DNA of 13,196 nucleotides from an uncultured Lachnospiraceae bacterium (GTDB lineage Bacteria; Bacillota; Clostridia; Lachnospirales; Lachnospiraceae), in assembly GCA_910576895.1 (NCBI GenBank), contig CAJTJZ010000077.1, positions 1 through 13,196 on the forward strand, read 5' to 3'. Below the pieces are notes generated by a model. The model was not told where the DNA came from. It saw nothing but the letters and a program-made list of their open reading frames with translations, and searched no databases. Below are positions 1 to 6,019 of the stretch, one piece after another (the first letter of the stretch is position 1; each line of letters starts with the position of its first letter). The position numbers were made by a program, and so were the translations under genes.

Positions 1-7
1 CATTCAT
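1..7 (-). CDS. 5' end of a gene running off the left edge
   Basis: An ATG read leftward at 7-5 is preceded by a GAGGAGG ribosome site at 17-23, nine bases upstream. A sigma-A promoter and a hairpin-containing leader lie further upstream. Only two codons (Met-Asn) are inside the window, so the product cannot be identified. It has its own promoter and is separated from the HNH gene by a terminator, so it is probably a separate transcription unit. Confidence 0.5.
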
Positions 8-81
8 AATTCTATTCCTCCTCGATAGATTTATTATTTGCAAATTTGATTTAAAAATCATTTCTCTTTTGTATGCTAAAA

Positions 82-114
82 GCGGATCTGAATTGCATGG
101 TTGCACCAGACCGC
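82..114 (-). promoter_or_regulatory. Hairpin in the leader of the left-edge gene
   Basis: GCGG-A-TCTG at 82-90 pairs with CAGACCGC at 107-114 with one bulged base. The 16-base loop itself carries a TGCA/TGCA pair. The hairpin lies in the roughly 130-base untranslated leader between the promoter at 147-174 and the start codon at 7. It could be a leader control element or a stabilising structure. On the plus strand a T-rich stretch follows it, so it could also act as a rightward terminator, although no rightward gene feeds into it. Confidence 0.4.
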
Positions 115-146
115 CGACTTATTTTTCTTTAGAATTATTAAAACAT

Positions 147-174
147 ATTATATCACAACACTAAGAATAATCAA
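147..174 (-). promoter_or_regulatory. Sigma-A promoter for the left-edge gene
   Basis: Read leftward: -35 TTGATT (174-169), 16-base spacer, -10 TATAAT (152-147), with a TG one base upstream of the -10 (extended -10). Predicted start is near 140, giving a leader of about 130 bases before the ATG at 7. Confidence 0.65.
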
Positions 175-184
175 GAACAATATC

Positions 185-221
185 AAAAGGCAAACAACAA
201 CATTCCTGCCACTTGCCTTTT
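185..221 (-). terminator. Hairpin terminator after the HNH gene
   Basis: AAAAGGCAA at 185-193 is a perfect inverted repeat of TTGCCTTTT at 213-221. Leftward the stem ends in a run of T. It lies about 35 bases beyond the HNH stop codon and upstream of the next promoter, as expected for the end of this operon. A T-rich tail is present on the plus strand too, so it may work both ways. Confidence 0.55.
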
Positions 222-256
222 TCTGATTTCCTTATTAATTTGATTTAATCTCTTTT

Positions 257-541
257 TTATAGTGCCGCACTATTTTTCTCAATCTTCATGCTGTTTTCCA
301 AAACGCAACGAATAAGTGCGGTAAACTCGCTTGGCAACATATTATCTTTAAATTGGTTGCACTTTTTACAAGTACATTGTAGATTGTCAAGGTCATCTGT
401 ACCACCCTTTGACAGAGGAATGATATGATCTACCGTCATACGCTTTAACTGTCTACGCTGTCCGCAATACGCACATAAACCGTTCTGGCGGTCGTATATT
501 GTTCGTTTAACGCAAGGTTCAGTAAATGGGTGTTCTGTCAT
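257..541 (-). CDS. Small HNH endonuclease-fold protein
   Basis: 94-residue protein. It has the HNH/zinc-ribbon pattern: Cys23-x-x-Cys26, the Asp38-His39 pair (VDHIIPLSKGG), Asn53, Cys58-x-x-Cys61, then Asn62 and Lys65. In this family the DH histidine and the later Asn residues form the metal and catalytic site that cleaves DNA, and the four cysteines bind a structural zinc. The ATG at 541 is preferred over an in-frame GTG at 559, because GGAGGTG lies between them at the right distance. The start overlaps the stop of the 40-aa gene as ATGA, so translation is probably coupled. It is the last gene of the antirepressor operon. Small HNH proteins of this size occur in phages and plasmids; its target here is unknown. 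Confidence 0.85.
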   Translation of the reverse strand: MTEHPFTEPCVKRTIYDRQNGLCAYCGQRRQLKRMTVDHIIPLSKGGTDDLDNLQCTCKKCNQFKDNMLPSEFTALIRCVLENSMKIEKNSAAL

Positions 542-660
542 ACCTTGACACCTCCACACTTTTGCAAGAACAATGTGATAAAGGTTACAAGATATTCAAG
601 CGTTCCGCTGTCTGAAATGCTGTCAATCAGATTGTGAAGTTTCTTCTTGTTCTCTGTCAT
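538..660 (-). CDS. 40-aa hypothetical protein
   Basis: A short reading frame of 40 codons, starting MTENKKKLHNLIDSIS and ending ...CGGVKV. It is supported by context. Its ATG overlaps the stop of the Spo0A_C-like gene (ATGA at 660-657) and its TGA overlaps the HNH start (ATGA at 541-538). An AAGGGCGGTG ribosome site precedes it and is the same sequence as that before the Spo0A_C gene. The N-terminal half is lysine-rich and helical; residues 23-35 are hydrophobic (LEYLVTFITLFLQ), so it could pack against a partner or touch the membrane. I do not recognise a family. Confidence 0.7.
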   Translation of the reverse strand: MTENKKKLHNLIDSISDSGTLEYLVTFITLFLQKCGGVKV

Positions 661-1202
661 ATCGCACCGCCCTTCCATGACACTACGATATTATAAATAC
701 CGCTTAGAAGAATTGGATCTGTAATATTGTCAAGATTTTCCTTTATCTGCTCTTTTAAGTCCTTGGCACTTTGATATTCCTGCTTAATGTCAACCCAGAT
801 TTTTTCTGCCAAATTCATGATGAGCGAGGAGTAGCTAATTTTTTGGTTGTCATAATCGTAAGTGCCTTGCAGAATGCTTAGCAAATAATCGACATTTCCG
901 AAAATTAAGGCTTTCTCGACAGCACCATTTATTAGTGTGCCTATTGTCGTTTTATCTACACCATATTTTTCAGTAACAGCTCCCGTTATGTACCCCATGA
1001 ATGATCTGACAGAAATTCCAATAGAAGAATGCTGTTCTACTGCGACTGTAACACAATCTGATAAATAGTGTGTTCCGACATATTTAAAGCTGAATCCAAT
1101 TTTTAGCAGCTCATTTGTGACTCTTTGTTTGATTTCTGGATCACAAAACTGTACAGCAATTTTTGGTCTTGCTACTGGCATGGTGGAAGTTCTATTCTGC
1201 AT
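657..1202 (-). CDS. Orphan Spo0A C-terminal-domain DNA-binding protein
   Basis: 181 residues. Residues about 29-115 resemble the C-terminal effector domain of the sporulation regulator Spo0A: a helical domain including VGTHYLSDCVTVAVEQ, a recognition-helix region KTTIGTLINGAVEKAL, and the GNVDYLLSIL ending. In full-length Spo0A this domain binds 0A boxes and follows a phosphorylated receiver domain. No receiver is present here; instead there is a short N-terminal tail and a 65-residue helical C-terminal extension. The ATG at 1202 is preferred over GTG at 1211, because AAGGGCGGTGA lies just upstream of it. It overlaps the end of the antirepressor gene by 11 bases. Role is inferred: a DNA-binding regulator of the element, possibly touching host 0A-box promoters. 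Confidence 0.75.
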   Translation of the reverse strand: MQNRTSTMPVARPKIAVQFCDPEIKQRVTNELLKIGFSFKYVGTHYLSDCVTVAVEQHSSIGISVRSFMGYITGAVTEKYGVDKTTIGTLINGAVEKALIFGNVDYLLSILQGTYDYDNQKISYSSLIMNLAEKIWVDIKQEYQSAKDLKEQIKENLDNITDPILLSGIYNIVVSWKGGAI

Positions 1203-2034
1203 GAGAATCACCGCCCTTCAAGTCAACGCAATAACAAATCATCATTTCCTTAATAACGGTTTCATAAATCGGTTTCAACGCTTTGTCATCTGCAATGATG
1301 GAAAGTTTGTTGATAGCCTCAAGCTCTTTCTTTGTAATACTTGGCTTTGCGTTCAATGCCCTGCCCTTTGCTTTTGCCACTCTGTCATCAAGATTGCAGC
1401 CTTTCTTATTTTTGAGCCTTATATAGCTTTCTCCTCTGACTGCCCTGTACTTTGATTCACGACTTCCGATAAACTTATAGTTGCTACTCTCTGCGATTGC
1501 TGTAATGCAGTTATTCACCCATGTATGAAAATCTTTGTCTATGTCTTTGTTAAAGGTGTTTCTGACCATCTGAATAGCTTCTTCTTGTTCCTGTGCTTTT
1601 TCTTCTAACTGCTGTAATTTCTCTGCCTGCCGTTTCTGCTCAAGTTCCTGCTTATTCATATTTTCTACAAGCATATTCATAAGCTGCAATTGTGGGGATA
1701 GCTGGTTTTTATCAATAACCTGCTCTTTGTAGCGTTCTTCAATTTTAATGAAATATTTACGAACGCTTTTGCCGATATCATTTCTTTCCAACATTGCCAT
1801 TTCTTTGGCTGTATCAAGTTTAATGATATATTCAATTAATGTAGCATTATTGGCTTCCATTTTTTTATGGAAGCGTTCAAAATCCTTATTTTCCGTAGCA
1901 TCACACTCTAAAAGCCGTTTCTTTACCCATGTAGAAAAATCCTGTCTGCTTTTTAATATCTCATGAAGTTCTCTGCCGTTTACAACTTTCTCCCCTTTGT
2001 CTGTTTCATAAACTGGGTACAAGTTCTTGTTCAA
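1192..2034 (-). CDS. AntA/ORF6C phage antirepressor (N-terminus frameshifted)
   Basis: 280 residues as an open frame from a TTG at 2034. Residues about 8-85 match the AntA antirepressor domain (GEKVVNGRELHEIL, then FSTWVKKRLLECDA). Residues 110-160 form a Gln/Glu-rich coiled coil. Residues about 155-265 match the ORF6C domain (FHTWVNNCITAIAE, YIRLKNKKGCNLDDR). Such proteins bind or displace phage repressors. The TTG has no ribosome site. A better start is the ATG at 2050, preceded by GAAAGAGGG, but that frame (MNLKIIEQELVP...) stops after 14 codons. Removing one C from the CCC at 2015-2017 would join it to the long frame as ...ELVPVYETDKG. The gene is therefore either mildly broken, misassembled at a homopolymer, or started at TTG. 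Downstream genes overlap and are coupled. Confidence 0.8.
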   Translation of the reverse strand: MNKNLYPVYETDKGEKVVNGRELHEILKSRQDFSTWVKKRLLECDATENKDFERFHKKMEANNATLIEYIIKLDTAKEMAMLERNDIGKSVRKYFIKIEERYKEQVIDKNQLSPQLQLMNMLVENMNKQELEQKRQAEKLQQLEEKAQEQEEAIQMVRNTFNKDIDKDFHTWVNNCITAIAESSNYKFIGSRESKYRAVRGESYIRLKNKKGCNLDDRVAKAKGRALNAKPSITKKELEAINKLSIIADDKALKPIYETVIKEMMICYCVDLKGGDSHAE

Positions 2035-2072
2035 TAATCTTTAAATTCATAATAAAAACCCTCTTTCAACAT

Positions 2073-2101
2073 TTGACAATAATATCAAAAGAAGGTATAA
2101 T
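2073..2101 (+). promoter_or_regulatory. Perfect consensus sigma-A promoter of an antisense small RNA
   Basis: TTGACA at 2073-2078, exactly 17 bases, then TATAAT at 2096-2101: full consensus at both hexamers with the optimal spacer. It reads rightward, against all neighbouring genes. No open frame follows; an intrinsic terminator lies about 70 bases downstream. Confidence 0.85.
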
Positions 2102-2122
2102 AAGATATACACTTCTTTTGAT
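2084..2122. promoter_or_regulatory. Long inverted repeat over the small-RNA promoter
   Basis: ATCAAAAGAAG (2084-2094) is a perfect inverted repeat of CTTCTTTTGAT (2112-2122), continued inward by GTATA (2095-2099) and TATAC (2106-2110). It spans the -10 and the predicted start of the plus-strand RNA, where a bound regulator could block transcription. Transcribed leftward, the same repeat would fold into a long hairpin just upstream of the antirepressor start. Confidence 0.6.
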
Positions 2123-2178
2123 GTGTGGCATTTGAGCGTTGGTACTTTCTCAGGGTGACAACGCTCTTATTTTTTCTT
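2108..2178 (+). ncRNA. Predicted antisense small RNA
   Basis: About 70 bases, from a predicted start 6-7 bases after the perfect -10 to the T-tract after the hairpin at 2134-2166. It contains a short 5' ACAC/GTGT hairpin (2110-2127) and the terminator stem. It is complementary to the leftward transcript between the ribbon-helix-helix gene and the antirepressor, including the last codons and stop of the former. Likely role (inference): a countertranscript that lowers read-through or translation of the operon, like antisense RNAs in phage immunity and plasmid copy control. No expression data are available. Confidence 0.65.
2134..2178 (+). terminator. Intrinsic terminator of the antisense RNA
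   Basis: GAGCGTTG (2134-2141) pairs perfectly with CAACGCTC (2159-2166), followed on the plus strand by TTATTTTTTC and more T-rich sequence. Leftward the stem is followed by a mixed sequence without a T-tract, so it terminates the rightward RNA rather than the ribbon-helix-helix gene. Confidence 0.75.
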
Positions 2179-2346
2179 TCTTTCTTTGTACTGAATATCA
2201 ATTCCTCTACGAATGACTTTTGATCTATCGGAATTTTGTTCAGTAGCAAGACAATCCAATTTTTCAATAGTTTCTTTGTCTAATCTTATCTGAATACGTG
2301 TATCTTTTGGATTGTCCTTAATCTTCTGTCCCTTTAACGGTGACAC
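2167..2346 (-). CDS. Ribbon-helix-helix (CopG/Arc-type) repressor
   Basis: 59-residue protein from a GTG at 2346, preceded by GGGAGG eight bases upstream. It has a basic N-terminus, then the ribbon strand TRIQIRLDKETIEKLD, a turn and a second helix (EQNSDRSKVIRRGIDIQY), ending in a lysine-rich tail: the layout of CopG/Arc/MetJ dimers that bind DNA with paired beta strands. It stands first in the antirepressor operon. Its promoter contains a perfect 10-bp inverted repeat, so autoregulation is likely. The antisense RNA covers its stop codon. An overlapping 60-aa frame in another phase is not the gene, because it lacks a ribosome site and any domain. Function as the element's repressor is inferred. 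Confidence 0.8.
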   Translation of the reverse strand: MSPLKGQKIKDNPKDTRIQIRLDKETIEKLDCLATEQNSDRSKVIRRGIDIQYKERKKK

Positions 2347-2366
2347 TGTATCAACCTCCCTTCAAA

Positions 2367-2420
2367 TTGTACTGACGTTTTGTACATTCTCAATATATCA
2401 TTTTGTCAGTACAAAGTCAA
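2367..2420 (-). promoter_or_regulatory. Promoter and operator of the ribbon-helix-helix operon
   Basis: Leftward -35 TTGACT (2420-2415), 17-base spacer, -10 TATATT (2397-2392), predicted start near 2385. A perfect inverted repeat, TTGTACTGAC at 2367-2376 and GTCAGTACAA at 2405-2414, has one arm inside the spacer and one just downstream of the start. A third GTAC half-site lies at 2382-2385. This placement is typical of an autorepressor operator bound by small dimeric repressors. Confidence 0.75.
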
Positions 2421-2432
2421 GAGGTTTTGCAA

Positions 2433-4100
2433 TTATTTAATATATTTTTTCACTTCTGACATAAACTCGTCTAAATATCCATTTGCTTCTTCAACCATTC
2501 TTAAAAATTCTTCTTCGTTCACGCTTAAAAGTTCATCTCTCGCTTTATCCATCCATCTCGGTATTCCTATTGCGATTTCCCCATCAAGTTCCTTTCCTCC
2601 AAAAAATTCTACTCCATTTTCATTTGTGGAAATTGCTACTGCATTTTCAAAATTAACAGCAACTGAAAAATCTACTTTTCCAATCCATTCTTCCTTTAAT
2701 TTAACAGAATAGGAAAGATACAAATTCGCCGCATTTATATTATTCTTACAAATTGCTAAAATTTTTATTTTATTTTCTTTCTTTAACGAAAATGTTACAA
2801 AATCTCCATTGATATAATAATATTGTTCTATAATAGAATCTGGTGATTTTTCAATTTTCTTTTTAATTTCTTCTTTTTCTTTTCTTATATTATCCATTTT
2901 CATAGGAAAGAAATTTTTTGTTACTAAATATTTATACCCCGCTTCCGTTTCCCATTCATCAACATCATCATTTTTTATCCATTCCATATTACTTAAATTG
3001 ATATCTACTTCTGGTGCATTTTTAAATTCGACTTCCCTTCCCTCTAATAAAATATCGCCAATTCCATAATGTACTTCAATTTTAAACATATCATTGTATT
3101 TGTTCTTTTCTAATGATTCTACTAATTTTTTGTACGCTGAGGTATGTTTAAAATTTTTATCCATCTTGCAATAATACAAATACTCAATATGAAAATCGCT
3201 TATTATTTTTATAAATTTTGCATTTCGTAATTTAATTGGCTTAACAACATTCTTAATCATGTCATTTATATACGGATTTTCGTTTTCATTTTCTAAATAT
3301 GTGTCAATAACAGTTCTTGAAACGGACTCGAGATATTGATATAAATATCTACTTACATCTCCATCCTCTATTGCAACAATTTTTTCCTCAATATCTAAAA
3401 TTCTAAGTTCATCGTCTCCTCTATTTTCATTATATTCCCTCAAAATATCGTTTTCTGTTAAAACTTCATTTGTTGAACCAATAAATTTTTGCAAATAATC
3501 TCTGTCCCATAAAACAACTCCATTTTCATGTGCCAAATCTTTAGCAGATTGCGTGAAATAATTGTTTGTTACAACTATTGCTACATGACAATGATAAAAG
3601 AACTTTCCTGCAAAAATCTCTTGCACAGCCTTATTTCCGACTGGTTTATCATATCTTTTACACTGAAAAGCATATTTCATACTTTCTTTTTCCGCTAAAA
3701 TATCAACTCCTTGATCACCACTTCTTTTTGTAAGTTGTATGTTAGAAAACCCTATCTTTCCTAAAATTTGAGCAACGAATATTTCAAAATCCTCTCCTGT
3801 CATATAGTCAATTTTATTATTATATATATCAATCTTGTTTGATTTATCGAAACGTTCTTCTTTTTTTTCATTATCTATAGTTTTCTCATGCTCCTGAATC
3901 ATCTTCTTATTTGGTTTTCCAAACAATGACATGATACTATCTATTTGCTTTTCATTTATAAAATGTTTCAATATATCCTTTATTGTGCAATTTTTAGTTA
4001 CAACCTTATAACTTACATAAAGAGCAACACAAAACCCTGTAATTAAGGAAGAAAGAATGAAAAGTCTGAAAAATAATTCTAAAACTTGAATAATAATCAC
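2433..4100 (-). CDS. Membrane-anchored Mrr-type restriction endonuclease-like protein
   Basis: 555 residues. A transmembrane helix at about 8-32 is followed by a charged linker. Residues about 96-207 form an Mrr_cat/PD-(D/E)xK nuclease domain: TGEDFEIFVAQIL, GDQGVDI with Asp133, and FQCKRY with Gln146-x-Lys148, then a beta strand (VAIVVTNN) and the LWDRDYLQKFI end motif. Mrr-family enzymes cleave foreign, usually modified, DNA; a membrane anchor is seen in some relatives. The last 340 residues match nothing I recognise and may sense a signal. The start is odd: the GTG at 4100 directly abuts AAAGGAG, leaving no spacer. An ATT codon at 4097-4089 would be better spaced, and the next in-frame ATG falls beyond the membrane helix. 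The gene begins 13 bases after the upstream membrane-protein gene and is surely co-transcribed. Confidence 0.8.
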   Translation of the reverse strand: MIIIQVLELFFRLFILSSLITGFCVALYVSYKVVTKNCTIKDILKHFINEKQIDSIMSLFGKPNKKMIQEHEKTIDNEKKEERFDKSNKIDIYNNKIDYMTGEDFEIFVAQILGKIGFSNIQLTKRSGDQGVDILAEKESMKYAFQCKRYDKPVGNKAVQEIFAGKFFYHCHVAIVVTNNYFTQSAKDLAHENGVVLWDRDYLQKFIGSTNEVLTENDILREYNENRGDDELRILDIEEKIVAIEDGDVSRYLYQYLESVSRTVIDTYLENENENPYINDMIKNVVKPIKLRNAKFIKIISDFHIEYLYYCKMDKNFKHTSAYKKLVESLEKNKYNDMFKIEVHYGIGDILLEGREVEFKNAPEVDINLSNMEWIKNDDVDEWETEAGYKYLVTKNFFPMKMDNIRKEKEEIKKKIEKSPDSIIEQYYYINGDFVTFSLKKENKIKILAICKNNINAANLYLSYSVKLKEEWIGKVDFSVAVNFENAVAISTNENGVEFFGGKELDGEIAIGIPRWMDKARDELLSVNEEEFLRMVEEANGYLDEFMSEVKKYIK

Positions 4101-4113
4101 TCCTTTGTATTTT

Positions 4114-4968
4114 TTAAAAATTATAGAATAAGCAAAAGTGTTTATCGAATTTAATTATTTCTTTTATATTTTTTATCCCTTTTTTTATTTCTTCTATGAT
4201 TAGCTTTATATCACGTTCCCAATTTGAACCTATATAAATTCCTTCTTTTTCATTATTAGAAATTTTAATTTCGTTCTCAGTAAATTCAAAACTACAAAAA
4301 TGTTGTTTATTTTTGTAGTTTACATAACAAATATCTATATAATTATTTTCTGATACACTAACTGATTCAAAGTGTACTTTTATTTCTTCCATTAATTCGT
4401 TTACAAAATTATCATATTCATCACTTCTATATTCAAAACAGCGGATTGTACTGTTTTCATTGTTATAATAAGGTTCTGAAAATGCAAGAAAATTATCAAT
4501 ATTAAATTTATATTTATCACCACTTTTATTAAAATAAATAGTTATATATTTTACAAGTCTTAATATGCGTGGATTTAACATCAATCCTCCTTCATTTTTT
4601 ATTTCATATTCAATATCATAATTATTTAATCCTTCATAAGGCACACCTAAAAATTTTTCGCTCTTAATAGTAAAATATGGTTCTCTATCATTTTCTAAAA
4701 TTTCCAGTTGTTTTTCATATATTACTTTTGTCTTATTATTAATTTGTACTCCAACTACAGATATTACAATACTCATTATAGATAGTAATACAGAGGAAAA
4801 TATTTTAAGAAAGTCTTTTATTCTATTTAATTTTTTTGTTTTATCTTTTATATTATTCACTGATTTTTTATTGTCATCTTCAAGTTCTGATTCTTTTAAT
4901 ATTTGCGTTTCTTCCTGTTCGACAATATCTATGTCTTTTGTAATTTCATTATATATTAATTTTTTCAT
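4114..4968 (-). CDS. Single-pass membrane protein of unknown function
   Basis: 284 residues. The acidic N-terminus (1-35) and a basic stretch (KDKTKKLNRIKDF) are followed by one transmembrane helix at about 54-76 (SSVLLSIMSIVISVVGVQ), a short coiled region (residues 79-94) and a 190-residue soluble domain rich in beta-strand-like segments. By the positive-inside rule the N-terminus is probably cytoplasmic and the C-terminal domain outside, but the order could be reversed. An AGAAAGAGGG ribosome site precedes the ATG. I do not recognise a family. It directly precedes the Mrr-like gene by 13 bases, so the two very AT-rich genes form an operon and may be partners in the membrane. It has its own promoter, which shares an element with the promoter of the next gene upstream. 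Confidence 0.75.
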   Translation of the reverse strand: MKKLIYNEITKDIDIVEQEETQILKESELEDDNKKSVNNIKDKTKKLNRIKDFLKIFSSVLLSIMSIVISVVGVQINNKTKVIYEKQLEILENDREPYFTIKSEKFLGVPYEGLNNYDIEYEIKNEGGLMLNPRILRLVKYITIYFNKSGDKYKFNIDNFLAFSEPYYNNENSTIRCFEYRSDEYDNFVNELMEEIKVHFESVSVSENNYIDICYVNYKNKQHFCSFEFTENEIKISNNEKEGIYIGSNWERDIKLIIEEIKKGIKNIKEIIKFDKHFCLFYNF

Positions 4969-4999
4969 AGAAATTCCCTCTTTCTAAGTAGATATTATA

Positions 5000-5035
5000 A
5001 TTCTACCATAAAAACAGGATTTTGTCATTTAATGT
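5000..5035 (-). promoter_or_regulatory. Promoter of the membrane protein/Mrr operon with shared 15-bp element
   Basis: Leftward -35 ATGACA (5028-5023), 17-base spacer, -10 TAGAAT (5005-5000); a TATAAT also overlaps at 4999-4994. The -35 lies inside ACATTAAATGACAAA (5035-5021), which is identical to a sequence over the -35 of the next gene upstream. Same element, same position: probably a shared regulator or a recent duplication of the promoter. Confidence 0.6.
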
Positions 5036-5094
5036 CAACTTTCTAACTTTAAATTTGTATGCAAAAAATGAAAATATTAATCTAATTTTATATA

Positions 5095-5937
5095 TTAAAG
5101 AAAAATAGTATAAATTTTTTCATTATATTGATGATATACACTTTCTACAATAGATGTAATATTTTTTCTATGATTAGAAAGATTTGATCTTTCTATTTTA
5201 CAAAAAAATACATTATTTATTATTTTATAATTATAAGAATTCATTTTTAACAATACTTTTAATTCATCCTTTATATTTTCTTTTACATCCTTTGTTATAT
5301 TTTCATCCATGTATATACAAAAGGAAAGAATATTTTTATTTGTATTTTCATTAAAATTTGGCATATTTAATAATTCTATTTTTTGCAAAACATTTTGTAA
5401 AAGTTCTATTTCAACTTGTTTATCACTTCCAGCTGGAATATCTTTTAATAAATTACTCATTCTTCTTGCATTATACACTGGATTATCTTTATACTCTTTA
5501 GAATAGTCAATTTCTTTTAAAAAATCTTCCATTTGATTTTTTAATTCCTGCACTCCAAGCATATCATTTTTATAAAAAATAGTTCTGTTATCTTTTATAT
5601 CAAAAGGCAAAGTTGTTCCATTTTGGCATATATGTATAATAGGTTTTGCAACAACGTGCCTAAGACAAAGTTCATACATAACATTCGGATTATTTCCAGT
5701 AAGATTACATATAACCAAGTCGTCATCAATAATTCTGTTTATTATTTGCGTTGTAATCATTCCTGATTCATTTATTTCATATACTGGCTTTACATCATCA
5801 TATCCATAATTTTCAAGCAGTGGTTTTATAACACTTTCAATCACTCCTTTTGCCATTCGGAAAGTTTCTGATCCATTATCTCCAATAGGCGTAATGATAA
5901 AACATTTCTTTCCTTGTTCTTTTTCCTGACTTTTCAT
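5095..5937 (-). CDS. Nucleoside deoxyribosyltransferase/TIR-like fold protein
   Basis: 280 residues. The N-terminal 130 residues carry the pattern FIITPIGD (13-20), INESGMITTQIINRI (55-69), DDLVICNLTGNNPNVMYEL (72-90) with Glu89, and GTTLPFDI (107-114). This resembles nucleoside 2-deoxyribosyltransferase and TIR-like Rossmann folds, where the Asp/Asn stretch and the glutamate line the nucleoside or NAD pocket. Relatives are common in bacterial defence loci. The C-terminal half (residues 150-280) is helical then mixed, and I cannot assign it; it may be a sensor. AAAGGAG lies ten bases before the ATG. Its promoter has the same 15-bp element as the membrane protein/Mrr operon 130 bases downstream, so the three genes probably work together. 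Catalysis (nucleotide or NAD cleavage) is inferred, not shown. Confidence 0.7.
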   Translation of the reverse strand: MKSQEKEQGKKCFIITPIGDNGSETFRMAKGVIESVIKPLLENYGYDDVKPVYEINESGMITTQIINRIIDDDLVICNLTGNNPNVMYELCLRHVVAKPIIHICQNGTTLPFDIKDNRTIFYKNDMLGVQELKNQMEDFLKEIDYSKEYKDNPVYNARRMSNLLKDIPAGSDKQVEIELLQNVLQKIELLNMPNFNENTNKNILSFCIYMDENITKDVKENIKDELKVLLKMNSYNYKIINNVFFCKIERSNLSNHRKNITSIVESVYHQYNEKIYTIFL

Positions 5938-5974
5938 AGGTTCATTTCTCCTTTCGATTTTCTAAATATACCCT

Positions 5975-6010
5975 ATTATATCATCAAAAGAGAAATTTGT
6001 CATTTAATGT
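5975..6010 (-). promoter_or_regulatory. Promoter of the deoxyribosyltransferase/TIR-like gene with shared element
   Basis: Leftward -35 ATGACA (6003-5998), 17-base spacer, -10 TATAAT (5980-5975), predicted start near 5968. ACATTAAATGACAAA at 6010-5996 is identical to the element at 5035-5021 and covers the -35 in the same register. Confidence 0.7.
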
Positions 6011-6019
6011 AAGGAGAAA

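Noticed and set aside
2134..2166. Hairpin as terminator of the ribbon-helix-helix gene
   Set aside because: The T-tract is on the plus-strand side only; leftward the stem is followed by mixed sequence.
2085..2267. 60-aa leftward frame
   Set aside because: It overlaps the ribbon-helix-helix gene in another phase and has no ribosome site or domain.
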